The notes under the pieces were generated by a model. The model was given only the letters and a program-made list of their open reading frames with translations, was not told the origin of the DNA and searched no databases. From NCBI GenBank assembly GCA_030762175.1, contig CM060840.1:37536501-37600500 (forward strand): a stretch of 64,000 nt of DNA, written 5' to 3'. Each line of letters opens with the position of its first letter. The first letter of the stretch is position 1. The position numbers were made by a program, and so were the translations under genes. The DNA is from Metallyticus violacea (Eukaryota; Arthropoda; Insecta; Mantodea; Metallyticidae). Below, piece by piece: positions 1-11,690 of this stretch.

Positions 1-147
1 GTAAATTTTAATCGATAAATTTCTGAGGCTATGGGCATTTCAAAAGAATTTTATACAATGTTTTACGTAAAGAATTGCATGTAAAAACTTTACAAATGAT
101 AGGTGTCACGTTTGTTAACAGTAGAACAGGAGCGTTTTTGTATGAAT

Positions 148-695
148 ATATCATAACAATGCTTGGAGCGTTTTCACAGCAACAAAACCGATTTTGTCTG
201 TCGTCTTATAACTGTGGATGAAATTTGGATCCTCCTTCACACATAAACATGGAAACAGTGGACACAAGCCGCTGTTCAGCACCAAGAAGACGAAATCAGT
301 GTCATTAACTGCAGCCAAAGAGCACTAAACAGATGAACAAAGGAGTGAGAAAACAGTCATTTTACAGAAGACAAAACTTTTAAACAAGATATCATACCTC
401 CTACTTGGAACATTCACTCTGCTCCTCAGGTTTGGTTTCCTCTGACTTCTTCCTGTTAAACTCTTCCCTTTCTGGTCAGCATTTTTCATGAAATCAATGC
501 AATCGACTGCAGCTACAGAGCAGACTTTGCAGATCTTCCGAAAAACAGCTTAAGATACGAAATAATGGCATTGGAGCATTAATGGTTTAAACATATTGGC
601 CTTAAAGCAGAGAACATTGAAAAGTAAAAATAACGTTCAAGTTAAAACCTCGTTCCTCCGTTGTTAAGCTGAAATTTTTAGATCATCCTCATATA
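148..695 (+). pseudogene. mariner-like transposase remnant (C-terminal two-thirds)
   Basis: Decayed DD34D mariner transposase, a nuclear DNA transposase that would cut and paste the element at TA sites. From about 158 the translation runs through CLERFHSNKTDFV and then TVDEIW, the region of the first catalytic aspartate. It shifts frame into STKKTKSV, then near 440 into a decayed SSDFFL block around the third acidic residue. It ends with DFADLPKNSLRYEIMALEH and a stop near 630, matching the usual mariner C-terminus. Stops and at least three frameshifts break it, and the stretch that should carry the second catalytic aspartate is shortened. The sequence near 670-693 resembles a degenerate right inverted repeat. 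No N-terminal helix-turn-helix or left repeat is visible within the window. Assignment to mariner is secure; the exact ends are not. Confidence 0.8.
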
Positions 696-3539
696 ATGTG
701 TGCGTTTCTAATATTTTATCTAATATAGCCCTATTAAGCAAAATGTAAATGTCAAAAGCTGAGAGAAAAACGAAAGATGTTTTTCTTCAAAAAGGATTAT
801 AAAAGTAAATAAAATTAAAATGATCTAGAGTATGTCTGAAATTTGCCACACAGATACAATGGAAAGAAGAAAAGGAGGATGGGAAACTTTCGAGCGTTGA
901 ATTTTTAGAGTGACGTTTATGCAAATGGGAGCAAATAAACCAATGCTACAAGAGATAAAAGGAATCTCTCACCAGAATCTACTACAGCCAAACATATACA
1001 TACGCATACAACATGCGAAAAAAAAAAATAATATTAGGTTTACTTAAGCGAAACAGAAGAACAATATCTAATATGTGATGGAGAGAGGAAGGAAACAATA
1101 AATGAAATACCATTACGATTATTAAAAGGCTGTTCTAAGACCGGAAATTAAGCAGTAGAGTACTGGGGGGGGGGGGCACAGCTAAGAATGTTTCCAAAAA
1201 CTTCTGTATAATCGAAAATAAAAGAGAAACGCACAACTCCATGAATGTTGAATACATTAAAATTATTTAGACACCAACATGTTTAATATTACACTAAGAA
1301 AATTGCGATATTGACTTGGCAAATACCGAAATGACATTCAGTCTGCTCCCAAGTCCGCTAAGGCCTATCCGTCGTTTACAGCGTAATAAAAGTAATAATT
1401 CCTCTTCCTTTAACGTTCAAAATCACAAATATTTTCACTATAAAATAATAAATTCTAGAAGACGAAAATATAAACCCACTACTATCGATCAAGATTTGAA
1501 AACGCTCACGTACAGAAGTTTTAAATGTGCCGTGCACTATTTTGCAATAAAAATAGATTCTACTTTTTCCTCTCAATATCTAGAATCTGAGTGGGAGTAA
1601 ATTTCTAAAAGTATAGGTAAAAGTATCTTGTATTTGTTTTCTCAACAAAGAGCAAATGTTCTACACTAAAGTTATCCATATGTATTTGTATCCTTTTACT
1701 TACTGAAACAAGGGTAATTATCTTGAAGGTTTAATTTTTGAAACGCGCAACATTTGTATATTAAAGTTATTTGAGTCAAGACCGTATAATGCACTTGAAG
1801 GTTGTTAGCTTGAGAGAGGCTTTGTCAGCAAGTGATTGTGCGTTTGTGTCTCTTACACGGTGATTCCATAAACATAGCTCCGATACATATGTTAAAACGA
1901 ATTCTTGCAAAGAAAATATCCGTAATAGTTTTCTAGGCAGAGAAACTGTTCGCCAGTTGTAAAAAGTTACGAGAGACAATGGCAATCTTATGGAAAAAAA
2001 AAGTTAAATGCCGCAATGTATTGTAGCTAAGGGGTATAATAACACAAGTAGTACATTAAAAGTTTTAAATACAGTATACTTTTATGTTTCCAATAAAAAT
2101 ATAAATACAAAAATTAAAGTATTAACCTTCTGGTTGTTGGGCCACTGCACATTCTCAGATAAGTTCACCGTAAATTTACAGAGGTAATATTGTAGCTCAT
2201 GTAGTTCCGAGTGAGTCCAACACATTCTTTATGGATGTAAATCACACATCTGTTAATTTACGTATATTATAGAATTACTAGGATTGTTTTTCTGCTTTCG
2301 GACTTGAATTTTTGCTCGTCCTCTCAGTTGGTATTGTGTTTGGGAAGAGCTTCTTTATTTTGATTTAAAAATAGGCTTTTCTTAAGATGAACAGAAAACT
2401 ATCTGTAAATTGTTAACCCAGCGATTCGAAAGCAAAGCTCTGCTAAATGACATTCAGAAAAAGGTACATAAGCGATCTAGCTCGACTTTAACAGCTTGAC
2501 CTGACTGATAGACCTGTAAATAGGAATACCAAATTTATATATAGACGTCTTTTTAATGCAACAGCTACCATTGCTTTCTCTAGTGCATTTTGAGATTATT
2601 ACCCTTCTCTTTTCATTTCGATGATGTCATGAAATTAATAAATAAGCCTAAAATATTATTAAATTTCAGTACATAATCAATACCTGGCCTATGAGACCAT
2701 ATTTGTCACAATTAACATTGTAATATCGTGTATCAAAAATTAAAGTTTGAGAAAATAATTAAATAAATAAAACCTATTTAACCCGAGTAGAGTATATATT
2801 ACTTAATTACCCAGTCAGAGAATTATTTATTGTAAATGAAAAGAAAAATTAATCACTTACTTATCTAAGTAAAATATAACAGTATCTTTCATTTAACAAC
2901 TGGGTGATAAAATACTGCTCATTACTTTATGCACGCATTATATGAATACCCATCTTATTAAGAGGCTGGCTTCCAAATTTACACCAGAATCTCATAGATA
3001 TAGGAAACAAACCATTTGTTAGATACCATATTTGAGTTTCTGTACCAGTAAATGTTTAGAGTATTCCCCGAATGATTTAAGTCGAATATCATCCAGATGT
3101 ATTTTTAAAAATACAAAAGTTCATATATACGAACAGACTCAAATTTGTCAACAAAATGCGCTAAATAACTGGCTAAAATTGTTCTTCCTAAACACCGTGG
3201 CAGTCTTGTAACGAGATATGTTGAACTCTCTCTTTCAGCGTTTCTGTTGTAAGCAACGTGACGGTAGCAATGCAGAGATTGCATATCCCCTCCAGAATGA
3301 AATCCAGGACAAATCTCTGGATTCTATGGGAGCTGAACGCTAATACGAAAGCATGTTTACCTGCATAAATCCACATTTACTCTGTAATACTATATTCCAG
3401 TAATGGAGCCGCTAATTTGTGTATAGTTGTAATCGAGGAAGATAATGGAACGTTTTGGAAGCGTCATGAGTAAGCCTAAATGGAAACCTCTATATTGTCC
3501 AATCACCTGAAATAGTCATTTCTGTAACAGGGTCATCCC
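696..3539. other. intergenic AT-rich DNA, no gene seen
   Basis: I see no transposase, SINE or convincing exon here. A run of 12 G lies at about 1165-1176. Short open frames at 1316-1600, 1776-1985 (minus) and 3188-3376 (minus) have no recognisable motif. The last lies in slightly less AT-rich DNA and could be part of a conserved block that continues beyond 3540. Confidence 0.5.
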
Positions 3540-4085
3540 TGTACCATATTCTCCTAATATTTTTTCTGTTCCCATTGTTCCGGTAAGGTGCTCATAAGAC
3601 GCCCGTACCTGCTGATAACATCTTCTCATCAAGGAGGCAAGCAACGTAGATAAGGTTCCGGTAACAAAGACCTCTTTATCCTAATAGAATTTCCCACACA
3701 CGAGGCAAGGCCCATCTAATGGAAAGGAGGAAGTGTTAGTTGTGTGAAGCACGTCGTACCCTGCCCCCCTCCCCCTCCATTTCTCCCTTTCCTTTTCCCA
3801 ACTTCAACTGTGCGAGCGAGGTCGGGAGGATTTTCATTGCATACTACATTAATTTTCCTCTCTGGCGGAGCCTAGGTTTTAATGGATTGCACTTTGAATA
3901 ACACGTCGTTTAAATGGGAAAGGACCGGCTCGGGTTTACGGCCACCACCGCCGATACATGTGCAAACATCATGTTGGTTATGCTGTTACATTGCCGTGCT
4001 CGCGCTATTGTAGCCGTGGTGTGAAACGCCCGATTTCTATCTCTGCAATGAGTTAATTGCAACAGTTCGCTATGTGCATGTGTAT
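3540..4085. promoter_or_regulatory. GC-richer block, candidate cis-regulatory DNA
   Basis: This block stands out from its AT-rich surroundings. It has a pyrimidine-rich stretch (about 3760-3800), then a mixed segment containing TTTTAATGG and TTAATTG homeodomain-type cores, and CpG-containing runs around 3925-4025. It has no long open frame and no repeat signature seen elsewhere in the window. That composition suits an enhancer or other conserved non-coding element. This is inference from composition and motif cores only. Confidence 0.25.
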
Positions 4086-4282
4086 CCCATCTTAGTGCTC
4101 AAGTTAAGTCTCTGCCTTAAACAGCATGGAGCTTTGCACATGGCCAGCTAACTATTCATTTTCTTCTGCACTCTTTTAGAAAAAAATCACGCAATGAACA
4201 AGAGATCAAATAAGATGTTTCGTCTTCATTTCTGTTTCATAATAAAGAAAGAAATAGGACTAAAGATAAAAAACAAAATATA

Positions 4283-5477
4283 GGTACTGTCTCATAAGTA
4301 ATGTCCGTTTTTAAGCAACACTTTGAAGTGTGTTCTGACCAGACATTAACCAACATTCAATGTAAATGTCATTAGATTCCTGAAGGTTCATTTTCTAGAT
4401 TTTGACGCAAAGAATTTAACAATACTTTCACGGCTGCAAAGTTTTCGAAAATTTTTCCACGTAGGAAATCAACCCATACGTCGTAACATTTGATAATATG
4501 AAGCCACTAGATCAAGCGTATATGCTTGGTAGTAGCAGTTCGATTCCTTGCAATTCCTAGCTTTTTTCTATGGTTGTTTGAGCGGTATAAGGTCTGGCAT
4601 TGCCCTGCTGCAAGATAAATATATTTTAATGAATTAATTCTGGGTGTCTCTGTCTCAACATGTCACAAGCTCGTTTCAGTTTTGCGAATCTGTACGCAGG
4701 TATGAAACAAAATGCCAATAAATCACTTCAAAATTATAACTTACACTTAATATTACTTTTTTATTATTATTATTAATTTGATTTTGTTTAGCAATGACTT
4801 TGACATACTGATTGGGATTGAGTAATGTTTTCAGGCACCATAATTGTGCTATATTTTTTTTTTCATTAAATAACGCTGATGATCTGTGAAGCTAAAAAGC
4901 GTTCGTAAATAAGCAAAATTCATTATATAAATCTAATTTCCAAGGGATTTGCGATAAACTGATGACGATATCCACTCGGAGTTGGGCCTTACATGTGTTG
5001 ATTCATGAGGTACAGATATAGAGCTTGTGTATAATTTTTAAGTGTTTTAATATGGCGATATCGATACCTTTTGATGCATCAGCTTTTTCTGACAGCCTAA
5101 GAGTACTTATTTGCAGATTTTCTTCCAAACCTCGTCGTGTATTCTCAATATTCTGTACCTTAGGTCTTCCAGGAAGTAATAAAGCTTTAGTGTTTTCTCA
5201 GTTACGTACATGGTCACTAATGACACCTTTTCCCTCCACTTCACATATTCACAGCAGCAGCTTTACAATCTTGTTTCCAGTAGTGCTTTAGAAGAATTCT
5301 TAATCTCAAACTTTATTACCTCTATGTTATGAATTTGTATTGACAACTGACGAATTACATGCTAATAAAACACACAATAATAAACATGTCATTCTGTAAA
5401 TAGCATTGCTAACCAAAATAAAAAAAAATTAAACACTTACAAAACTTAAATACCGACATTTCATTGAGACAACCCAA
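4283..5477 (-). mobile_element. mariner element, full length but inactive
   Basis: About 1.2 kb, the expected mariner size. The ends are imperfect inverted repeats: the left begins GGTACTGTCTCATAAGTAAT, and the right, read on the minus strand, begins TTGGGTTGTCTCAATGAAAT. TA lies at both outer edges (4281-4282 and 5478-5479), as expected for a TA target duplication. On the minus strand, in order, are PGRPKVQNIENTRRGLEEN (linker and second helix-turn-helix), QQGNARPYTAQTTIEKS (second catalytic region, with D replaced by G in the usual QDNA), GKIFENFAA, IVKFFASKSRK, and finally HFKVLLKNGHYL before a stop. Many stops and frameshifts show long decay. The first catalytic region was not found. A short SINE-A-like tail lies inside at about 4876-4925. 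Confidence 0.85.
4876..4925 (+). repeat. SINE-A 3' tail fragment nested in the mariner
   Basis: The stretch AACGCTGATGATCTG followed by AAAAAGCGTTCGTAAATAAG matches the 3' tail of the SINE-A copies elsewhere in the window. It keeps the terminal stem (AACGCT paired with AGCGTT). No tRNA-like head is present, so this is a 5'-truncated insertion or the tail of the partner retroelement. Confidence 0.5.
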
Positions 5478-5479
5478 TA

Positions 5480-6100
5480 AAATTGTTTTTTTTTTATATT
5501 TCTTAAATATTTAAAACAACAAATACATCAACAACATTTTTGGGATTATAACTCAGTAATTTATTCACAAAAATTAGATAGGAAGAGACATACAAAATGG
5601 TTACTTATAGCAAGGATGGAGGCCTAAGAGTCAAACTAGAGGCTTGCAGCCCGCATTGCTTCACAAGAGCAGTGAACAGCGCTAGAGCAGTCATAGCACA
5701 ACGCCATGGATCGATAATACACTACGATTCTTAGCTGCTGTGTTGTGCGAGCAAAGTATATTTCGGACTTGACTCAGTGCAGCCACCCCTGTCTTACAGT
5801 ATACATTCTATATTATATTTGAAAAATACAACTAACTGGAATTTCAAAATCTGCTTTCAAGCATCAGCATCAAGCTCAAGATTCGAATTGGTTGTAGGAA
5901 TGTAGCTAAACTAAAAATCAAATGCTTGTTAACTGCTCTAATCTTCGCTTACATTACTTACTCGTTTTTACACGACTCGTTTTCAACCAAAGTGCAGTTA
6001 CCCGGCTTTTCCTAAATGCTGAGTAAATATAATTAAGAAACAACTGGCAGCACTACCTATTTTAGCTGTTGATTATTCTGTAACAGCATGCGACTCTCCA
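5480..6100. other. no gene or recognised repeat
   Basis: AT-rich DNA with a slightly GC-richer patch around 5610-5790. I see no coding motif or repeat family in it. Confidence 0.4.
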
Positions 6101-6103
6101 AAT

Positions 6104-6545
6104 TTAATCTACTGCCAAGTAATATTTGTTGATATTCGAAACGCTTCTTTCGTTAGCCCAGTAATGTCTCATTGAAAGTGAAGTTAAATGTATACTATCT
6201 TTCATTACTGTTTGAACATCATTCCTGTTTAGGAAAACTAGACTTTGTGTACAAAAATAAACAAACCCACTCTCATTTAAATTATAAATAATTGTCATAT
6301 TGAAACAAATCGTACTTGATTTTTGCGTATCCGCCATTCTTGTACAAGTAACAGCCTCTGCTCAGAGTTATATACAACTGCTCTGAGTTCGAGTTGTTGA
6401 ATACCTGTCACACTGTGTACAATGGCAGCCTTCAACTCATTAATTGTCCTAGGTTTCCTTAGGAACACTCTTTCCTCAAGGTAGTTCCATAACCAATAAT
6501 TGCTGGATTAGTATCTGACGATCTCTGGAAATAATTCAAATTTCA
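6104..6545 (-). pseudogene. DUF4817-type (IS630/Tc1-like) transposase C-terminal relic
   Basis: Read on the minus strand, the segment translates in broken frames as NYWLWNYLEERVFLRKPRT, then INELKAAIVHSVTGIQQLE and later NGGYAKIKY. These correspond to the stretch that follows the third acidic residue of DDE transposases of the DUF4817-containing arthropod family. Members of that family usually read CD-FFLWG-LK, then PRT--ELK, and end in NGGH. The catalytic SPDLNPCD equivalent is frameshifted (SDTNPA near 6500). No inverted repeats were identified. The product is certainly non-functional. The minus-strand open frame at 6104-6337 is the accidental tail of this relic. Confidence 0.65.
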
Positions 6546-7274
6546 TGGAACAGCTCCTAAACAATTTTTGGTAGGAAACCGCCGCAAGGATGCATAAAAA
6601 TATTGAATTGAGGCAGTATCGTTCTTTTCCAGAAACGGAAAAAATAAAAAATTTAATTTACTTTGAAAAACTGTAATTCAACCACAACTATCAATAACCA
6701 ACCCATTATCATGTTGATGCAAAACATTCCATTTGTTGCGTAAAAAGCCAGTACCAGAATTTCTAAAACTATGTGGAAAAAGAAAGAAAGTATAAGCAGT
6801 TAAAGTTATCACTTGTTTTTGAACAAATCTGAAATTTAATTTTAATTTGTAACATTTTATTTACAGCATAGAGAATAAATTTCTTTCCTAATGTTGCTTC
6901 ATATTTAGTTAAGAAGAAAATCTTATAATTTTATTAACTTTTAGGCATTATATGTTGTATCAAGAAGTCTTTAAACATACAATAAGCTCCCGATTATACT
7001 GACAAAAAGGAAAAGCGGCATAGAAAAGTTAAAAATAGAGATATGTATTAATAGCATTGAAATTAACATTATTTTATTAATTAAAATCAATTTCTACATA
7101 AAATATATAAACACATTCTATTTTTTCAGAGATTACTTATTACATTTTGCTATTTATTTATTCTTTGATTTTATTTGGTTTATGTGGGCGATTAATACAA
7201 ATAGAATATGTTTCTTCTTTTCATTTTTATTCGTTGTTCTTTATAGCAAAGTTTGCTGTTTGTATAATCCCTGT

Positions 7275-7563
7275 TGGTTCTGGTGATCTAGCGATAACCA
7301 TACTTGCCCTTAGACCCAAGATAGTGGGTTCAATTTCGGTCAGGATCGATGATCTTTTTGGGCGTAAAAATCCTAAGCTTTTTTCTGAAGGAAAGTAAAA
7401 CCCTCGGTCCCGAGTCGTACGTTTTAGTCGCACGAAAAAACCTCAATGCTGAAAGAAGAAGACTATGAGCAAAATGTATTGGCTGTTTCACGCCCTAAAT
7501 TGAATGGGACACTGATGACCTGAGATGTTAAAGAGTGCCCGTAAATAAACAAAATAAATAAAA
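7275..7563 (+). repeat. SINE-A copy 1, full length
   Basis: A tRNA-derived SINE. The head (about 7275-7345) has an A-box-like CTGGTGATCTAGCG and a B-box-like GTGGGTTCAATTTC about 35 bases later, the spacing of an internal RNA polymerase III promoter. A body shared with the copies at 9.1, 40.3, 56.2 and 63.4 kb follows. The 3' end carries a terminal stem-loop (7506-7540) and an AAATAAAC-type tail. SINEs do not encode protein and depend on a partner LINE. The two overlapping open frames here are incidental. Confidence 0.85.
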
Positions 7564-9020
7564 ATGTACACCTTCTCTTCATGGGTAACTTTGCTCATGA
7601 TTTTTATTTCCTAAACGCATCAGCCACATTGAGTTTACCTTTAACGTTACTGCTAGTCACCGGAATTTCTAAGCACTATAGCGAAAGGAAGTTATGTTGA
7701 TGTTGGATTGCACAAACCCCTTAAGTCTGTCACTCATCAGTTCTTGTTTACCTCCCGGACGGTAATTCAAAGGGTCTGAGTGTACCTAACTTGATAAGTA
7801 CTAAGACTTTTGAAGCATAGTTATATACTTTTTTTCTTTCTTGCACCACGCAGCCAAATCGAAAAACTACTATCGCAAGTCTCATCAGGTGAAAATAATT
7901 GACAAGGAAGTGCCATAAAATAGCGAGAGATCGCTATATCCCCATTTTACCATCATGCTGGATTGAGAATTTAGTTCACATGTACGGGTTTTCATAATAA
8001 TATTTTGTAACAATTTAAACCGGAGAAAATCAATGTACTGACTTAATTTAGGAAGTTAAGAGTATAAAAAATACAATTCACATGCAGATACGCGACATTT
8101 TGCTGCATAACCGTAAAATTAAATTCCTTCCAGCGAGTACATATATTTACGATATGGTTATCCGTTCCAATAATAAAAAAAGAATCACCAACGAATTTTA
8201 GCACAGTGTATCAAAAGATTTTGGTATACATAGAATAGACTAATGCAACTTTCAATAGATTTGAACTTGGTGTGAAGCATTTATGTATACTTTCCCGCAG
8301 AGAAGCTCCCGTCTTTCATTTAAGTCAATTTCACAGCATTTATTCCTGCATTTTTCTTATCGTTTCACGCGGTAATTTAAACGAAACTATTCATTTTAAC
8401 CTATTCTTTTGAATTAAGTTGAATTTCATTTTGTGTTTAAGTGTATTATTTGTTTTTGTTTTGGCCATTTATTGACGCACAAGTTTATCAAACAGAGACT
8501 TAGAATGTTATTTGAGAAGGGCGTTGAAAACGGCAAATGGCATAACCTCTGCTTAACACCATATTCCCTCTATCACTCCAAGCTGGCAGTGGTATGTCAT
8601 TTTTCTTAATATGGCAGCTAACAGTAAGTTAGTACCTTCTGTTTTCTAAAGTCAATGCTTTTTGGAAAATATGCGGTCACATATCATAAAGGGATAACAA
8701 GGCATACGTCATCCTTTAGGCCCTGAAGGCAAGTACAGTATATGTGGGTGGTCTGCAAAAGGTTTGCGTTCATTTCTACTATGCCAGTTCCCGTAGCTAT
8801 ATAATGATATATAGAGAAAAAGAGAGTGAAGATAATATTAACTACCCTTTCATTTGCAATAAGGAGTGCACGTGAGATAGTAACCTTATGGTAGAGCCTC
8901 CTATGGCTGTAATGCACCTCTTAAAGTTACTACAACTAAAGTGGCTCTTTAGGAAGACCTGAACTTGCAATCTGTTCTGCGCATGCGCTAGCCTAGCTGC
9001 GCAGTGCTGCCAAATCTATG
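7564..9020. other. no gene or recognised repeat
   Basis: AT-rich DNA. A small perfect hairpin TAGCGA-GAGA-TCGCTA lies near 7920. Nothing else is supportable. Confidence 0.4.
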
Positions 9021-9030
9021 TAACAAGTGT

Positions 9031-9192
9031 TTTTGTTTTTTTTTTTTTGATTGATTTATGGACGCTCTTTAACATCTCAGGTCATCAGCGTCCCATTCAA
9101 CTAAGGGCGTGAAACGGCCGACAAATTTTGCTCAGAGGCCTCTCTTTCAGGCTTGAGGTTCTTTTTCGTGCCGCAAATGTACGACACGGGAA
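9031..9192 (-). repeat. SINE-A copy 2, 5'-truncated, with target-site duplication
   Basis: Minus-strand copy of the SINE-A body and 3' tail, lacking the tRNA-like head. It is flanked by a perfect 10-base direct repeat TAACAAGTGT at 9021-9030 and 9193-9202. A T-rich run (the A-rich tail on the minus strand) lies just inside the left repeat. This is the hallmark of target-primed reverse transcription with incomplete first-strand synthesis. The intact duplication suggests a younger insertion than the surrounding DNA transposons. Confidence 0.9.
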
Positions 9193-9487
9193 TAACAAGT
9201 GTAAAATAAGTTTTAAATTCTGCTTGTAATGGCACATAATGATATTTATCCATATAATAATTCAAATGTATGCACATGGAAATGCAATATTTTGCTATAT
9301 TTTATAACTATAACAACTCCAAATATGCTTCGAATACAAATAATGGGAACACTTTTGGTAGTAGTTGAAGAGAATTCTGTTTGAGGAATTAAAACCGATG
9401 AATCAAATATTAGATTTTAGAAGTTCTCATATTACTCTGTAAATAAAAGAAAGTTAAAAGTTTTCAACAATTTCAACAATTTTTTTC

Positions 9488-9555
9488 TCATTGAGTTGAC
9501 TATTAGCTGAAGATGCGAACAATGGTCTGCAAAACATGTTCTACATTTAAACAAG
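9488..9555 (+). repeat. Penelope-like 3'-terminal motif (candidate)
   Basis: Contains GCTGAAGATGCGAACAATGG followed by TCTGCAAAACATG. This has the layout CTGAAGATG - short stem - GAAAC(A)TG that I associate with terminal regions of Penelope-like and similar retroelements in arthropods. Only the terminal motif is seen; no reverse transcriptase or GIY-YIG coding remains. Confidence 0.35.
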
Positions 9556-9559
9556 TAAA

Positions 9560-11110
9560 TGGAGCCGATATGACTCAATAGTGTTGAGGGAACTAAATGT
9601 ACAACTCATTTTGACTAATTATTTTTGCTTTTCGTTATTCTTTACTTTTTAATTGTTCATAAGAAAGTTTTTTTTTACATATTTAAGGAAAACACCAGAA
9701 GAAATTTAAACGTCATGTCGTTTTAAACGTTTAAAGAATCAAGAACTCAACGCCAAATATTGCCTAAGTCTAGATGCTCAACAAAACAGTACGTTTTTTA
9801 AAAGATGGAAATTTACTACTGCAGTAAATGTCCATGTAAAAAACTTTCCAATGGGGTTCCACATTTACAGTTCTCCCAACAACCAACGCACATTCTCGGC
9901 AATGATGTAGTCTCGTATGTAAGACCAACCCTCTGCACAATCGCGGAGTGGAGCCATTCATCATCGTCATGTCGAGAAGTACGTGTGTACTTGTTTTGCT
10001 GCGCGTGCTGTTTGTTTACTTGCGTCTTTGTTGAATGGAAGTGTAACAATAGTAGGAGATATTCCTACAATTCCCATTCAGTTCCCAGTGGTACAAGACA
10101 GAGGTGTCTGCCTGTTTAATCTGTGCTGTTAGCACAAAAGGAGACGTTAGTGGCCTATTGTTTAGTTGCGTTTTCAAATAAAACTGGCAAAAAGCGCAGT
10201 TATGTCTTGTTTTACCTCGAAAGCTCCTGTCGCATTTCGAGATCAAAAGTTTGTTTAGATGATGATCTGCGTCTAATTTTTCCAAGGGAACTGTTTCAGT
10301 TGGGTCATATGGATTTCAACAAACTTTGTAGTATTAACTACTGAGACACCTTACCTTTAATGATAATAATAATTTTGCCGCAACATTAATTGTAGTTTTA
10401 AAAATAAATGTTGATGACTGGTACATGCTTTGTAATCGGAAGACATGCTCAGCTAATACTTAACGTTTTATGCCCTTGAAGTACTAGTGTCCATGAATAA
10501 GTGGATAGTAACTGTACTAAAAGATAGGGAACGTACATTGTTGAAAGTTGATATCCATTCTGAAAAAATAATGTGATGAAAATTATTATTGAAATTAATA
10601 TTTTAATATCAAAGACTAGAATTAAATGTAAGCTTACAAATAATATGAAGCAGGTAATGATGACCATTGCATCGTATTTTCTCAAACTAGAACGAAAATG
10701 AAGTATCATTAGAACATCAATACCATCAAATAATGTGTGAAATGTGCTTAGAACGTTGAGTAAAGTGTTAGGGGTTCTTAGCTACAAGATTTCCAGGATA
10801 TGTTCTAACCGCTTGTATGGGTTTATGCATCTCAGCAGCTGGTCATCACACAGCAGACCAATTATTTCCCCCCAACGTTTTCTTTTATCCTCACAACTTA
10901 GGCATTTGTACGAATTTGGAACCACGATGTGGAAAGTTAAGTATCCAGTTTCCTTTGGTGAAAAGTCAAAATAAATATAGGGTGTCTGTAACAAGTGTTA
11001 CTAATTTCCCTTCAGCTTTCTCAGTTCAAACCAGGGGAATTTTAATACTATATAGAAAACCGTGGAATGGTCCATTTCAGCTCTTCCGGTGTTATTTTCT
11101 TGCATCAATT
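9560..11110. other. mixed region with GC-richer patches, no assignable gene
   Basis: Overlapping open frames in several frames at 9770-10344 and 10744-11197 lie in moderately GC-rich DNA and contradict each other, so none is accepted. Around 10977 the sequence AGGGTGTCTGTAACAAGTG resembles the outer end of a Tc1/mariner-type element. The minus-strand frame at 10782-10994 starts just inside it and could be a transposon relic. I cannot name the family. Confidence 0.3.
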
Positions 11111-11114
11111 CTCA

Positions 11115-11238
11115 ACGTTCTCTTAAACGCCGAGAACTTTAGGGCACGGACTCATAAGCGGGAGGTCTGGAGTTTAATTCCCTCCTGGTCTCCTTGACTG
11201 AGGTTTTTTTCCCAGATTTCCTCGGTCCTCATAAATGG
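11115..11238 (+). repeat. SINE-C copy 1, 5' part (split by insertion)
   Basis: The head reads GGCACGGACTCATAAGCGGG, then AGGTCTGGAGTTTAATTCC, the anticodon-arm-to-B-box portion of the SINE-C tRNA-like head. The body then runs through CCTCGGTCCTCATAAATGG. It stops abruptly at a TA-rich junction and resumes at 11691. Confidence 0.75.
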
Positions 11239-11690
11239 TATATATTTATGGTATATATATATATATAGAGTTCATTTTCATCACGTGACCAAGTGCCAAG
11301 CTCGAAATATAGTGTGATTTTAGTGTTCAATTTTACGGTTTTTAGTGTGAAATTTTATGTGAATCTTTTTATATTGCACTCTGAGTGTTTTTTATGAGTT
11401 TTTATGCTTTTTAGAGGATTTTATTACTCTATTAATAGTATAATTATAAAAAAGAAAAATAAAAACAAAGAAGCACTATTGACAATGTAACAAATCAACA
11501 GTAATTGTAGTACAAAAGGTTAAAACACTAAGAAAAAGTCACACTTGAGATCGCTATATTTCGGACTCGTAGAGTCCTATGGCAAGAAGACAAGAAGGAC
11601 TCCACGAATCCGAAATATAGCGATCTCAAGAGTGATTTTTTCTTAGTGTTTTATCCTTTTGTACTATTATAATTACTATATATATATATT
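11239..11690. mobile_element. 452-bp TA-flanked insertion with long foldback, candidate Penelope-like terminus
   Basis: It interrupts SINE-C and has (TA)n-rich sequence at both edges. The right half holds an inverted repeat with arms of about 70 bases: the left arm is about 11507-11578 and the right arm about 11596-11668, with a loop of about 17 bases. The right arm contains AAGAAGGACTCCACGAATCC directly followed by GAAATATAGC. This is a small stem followed by GAAA, similar to the motif at 35.97 kb. TA-rich target, foldback end and this motif together suggest a solo Penelope-like terminal segment or a MITE. No protein is encoded. Confidence 0.5.

Noticed and set aside
9770..10344. Four overlapping frames on both strands
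   Set aside because: They contradict each other and show no domain. The region may be an unnamed repeat, which I could not establish.
10817..11197. 126-codon plus-strand frame
   Set aside because: It crosses a transposon-like end and runs into the SINE-C head.
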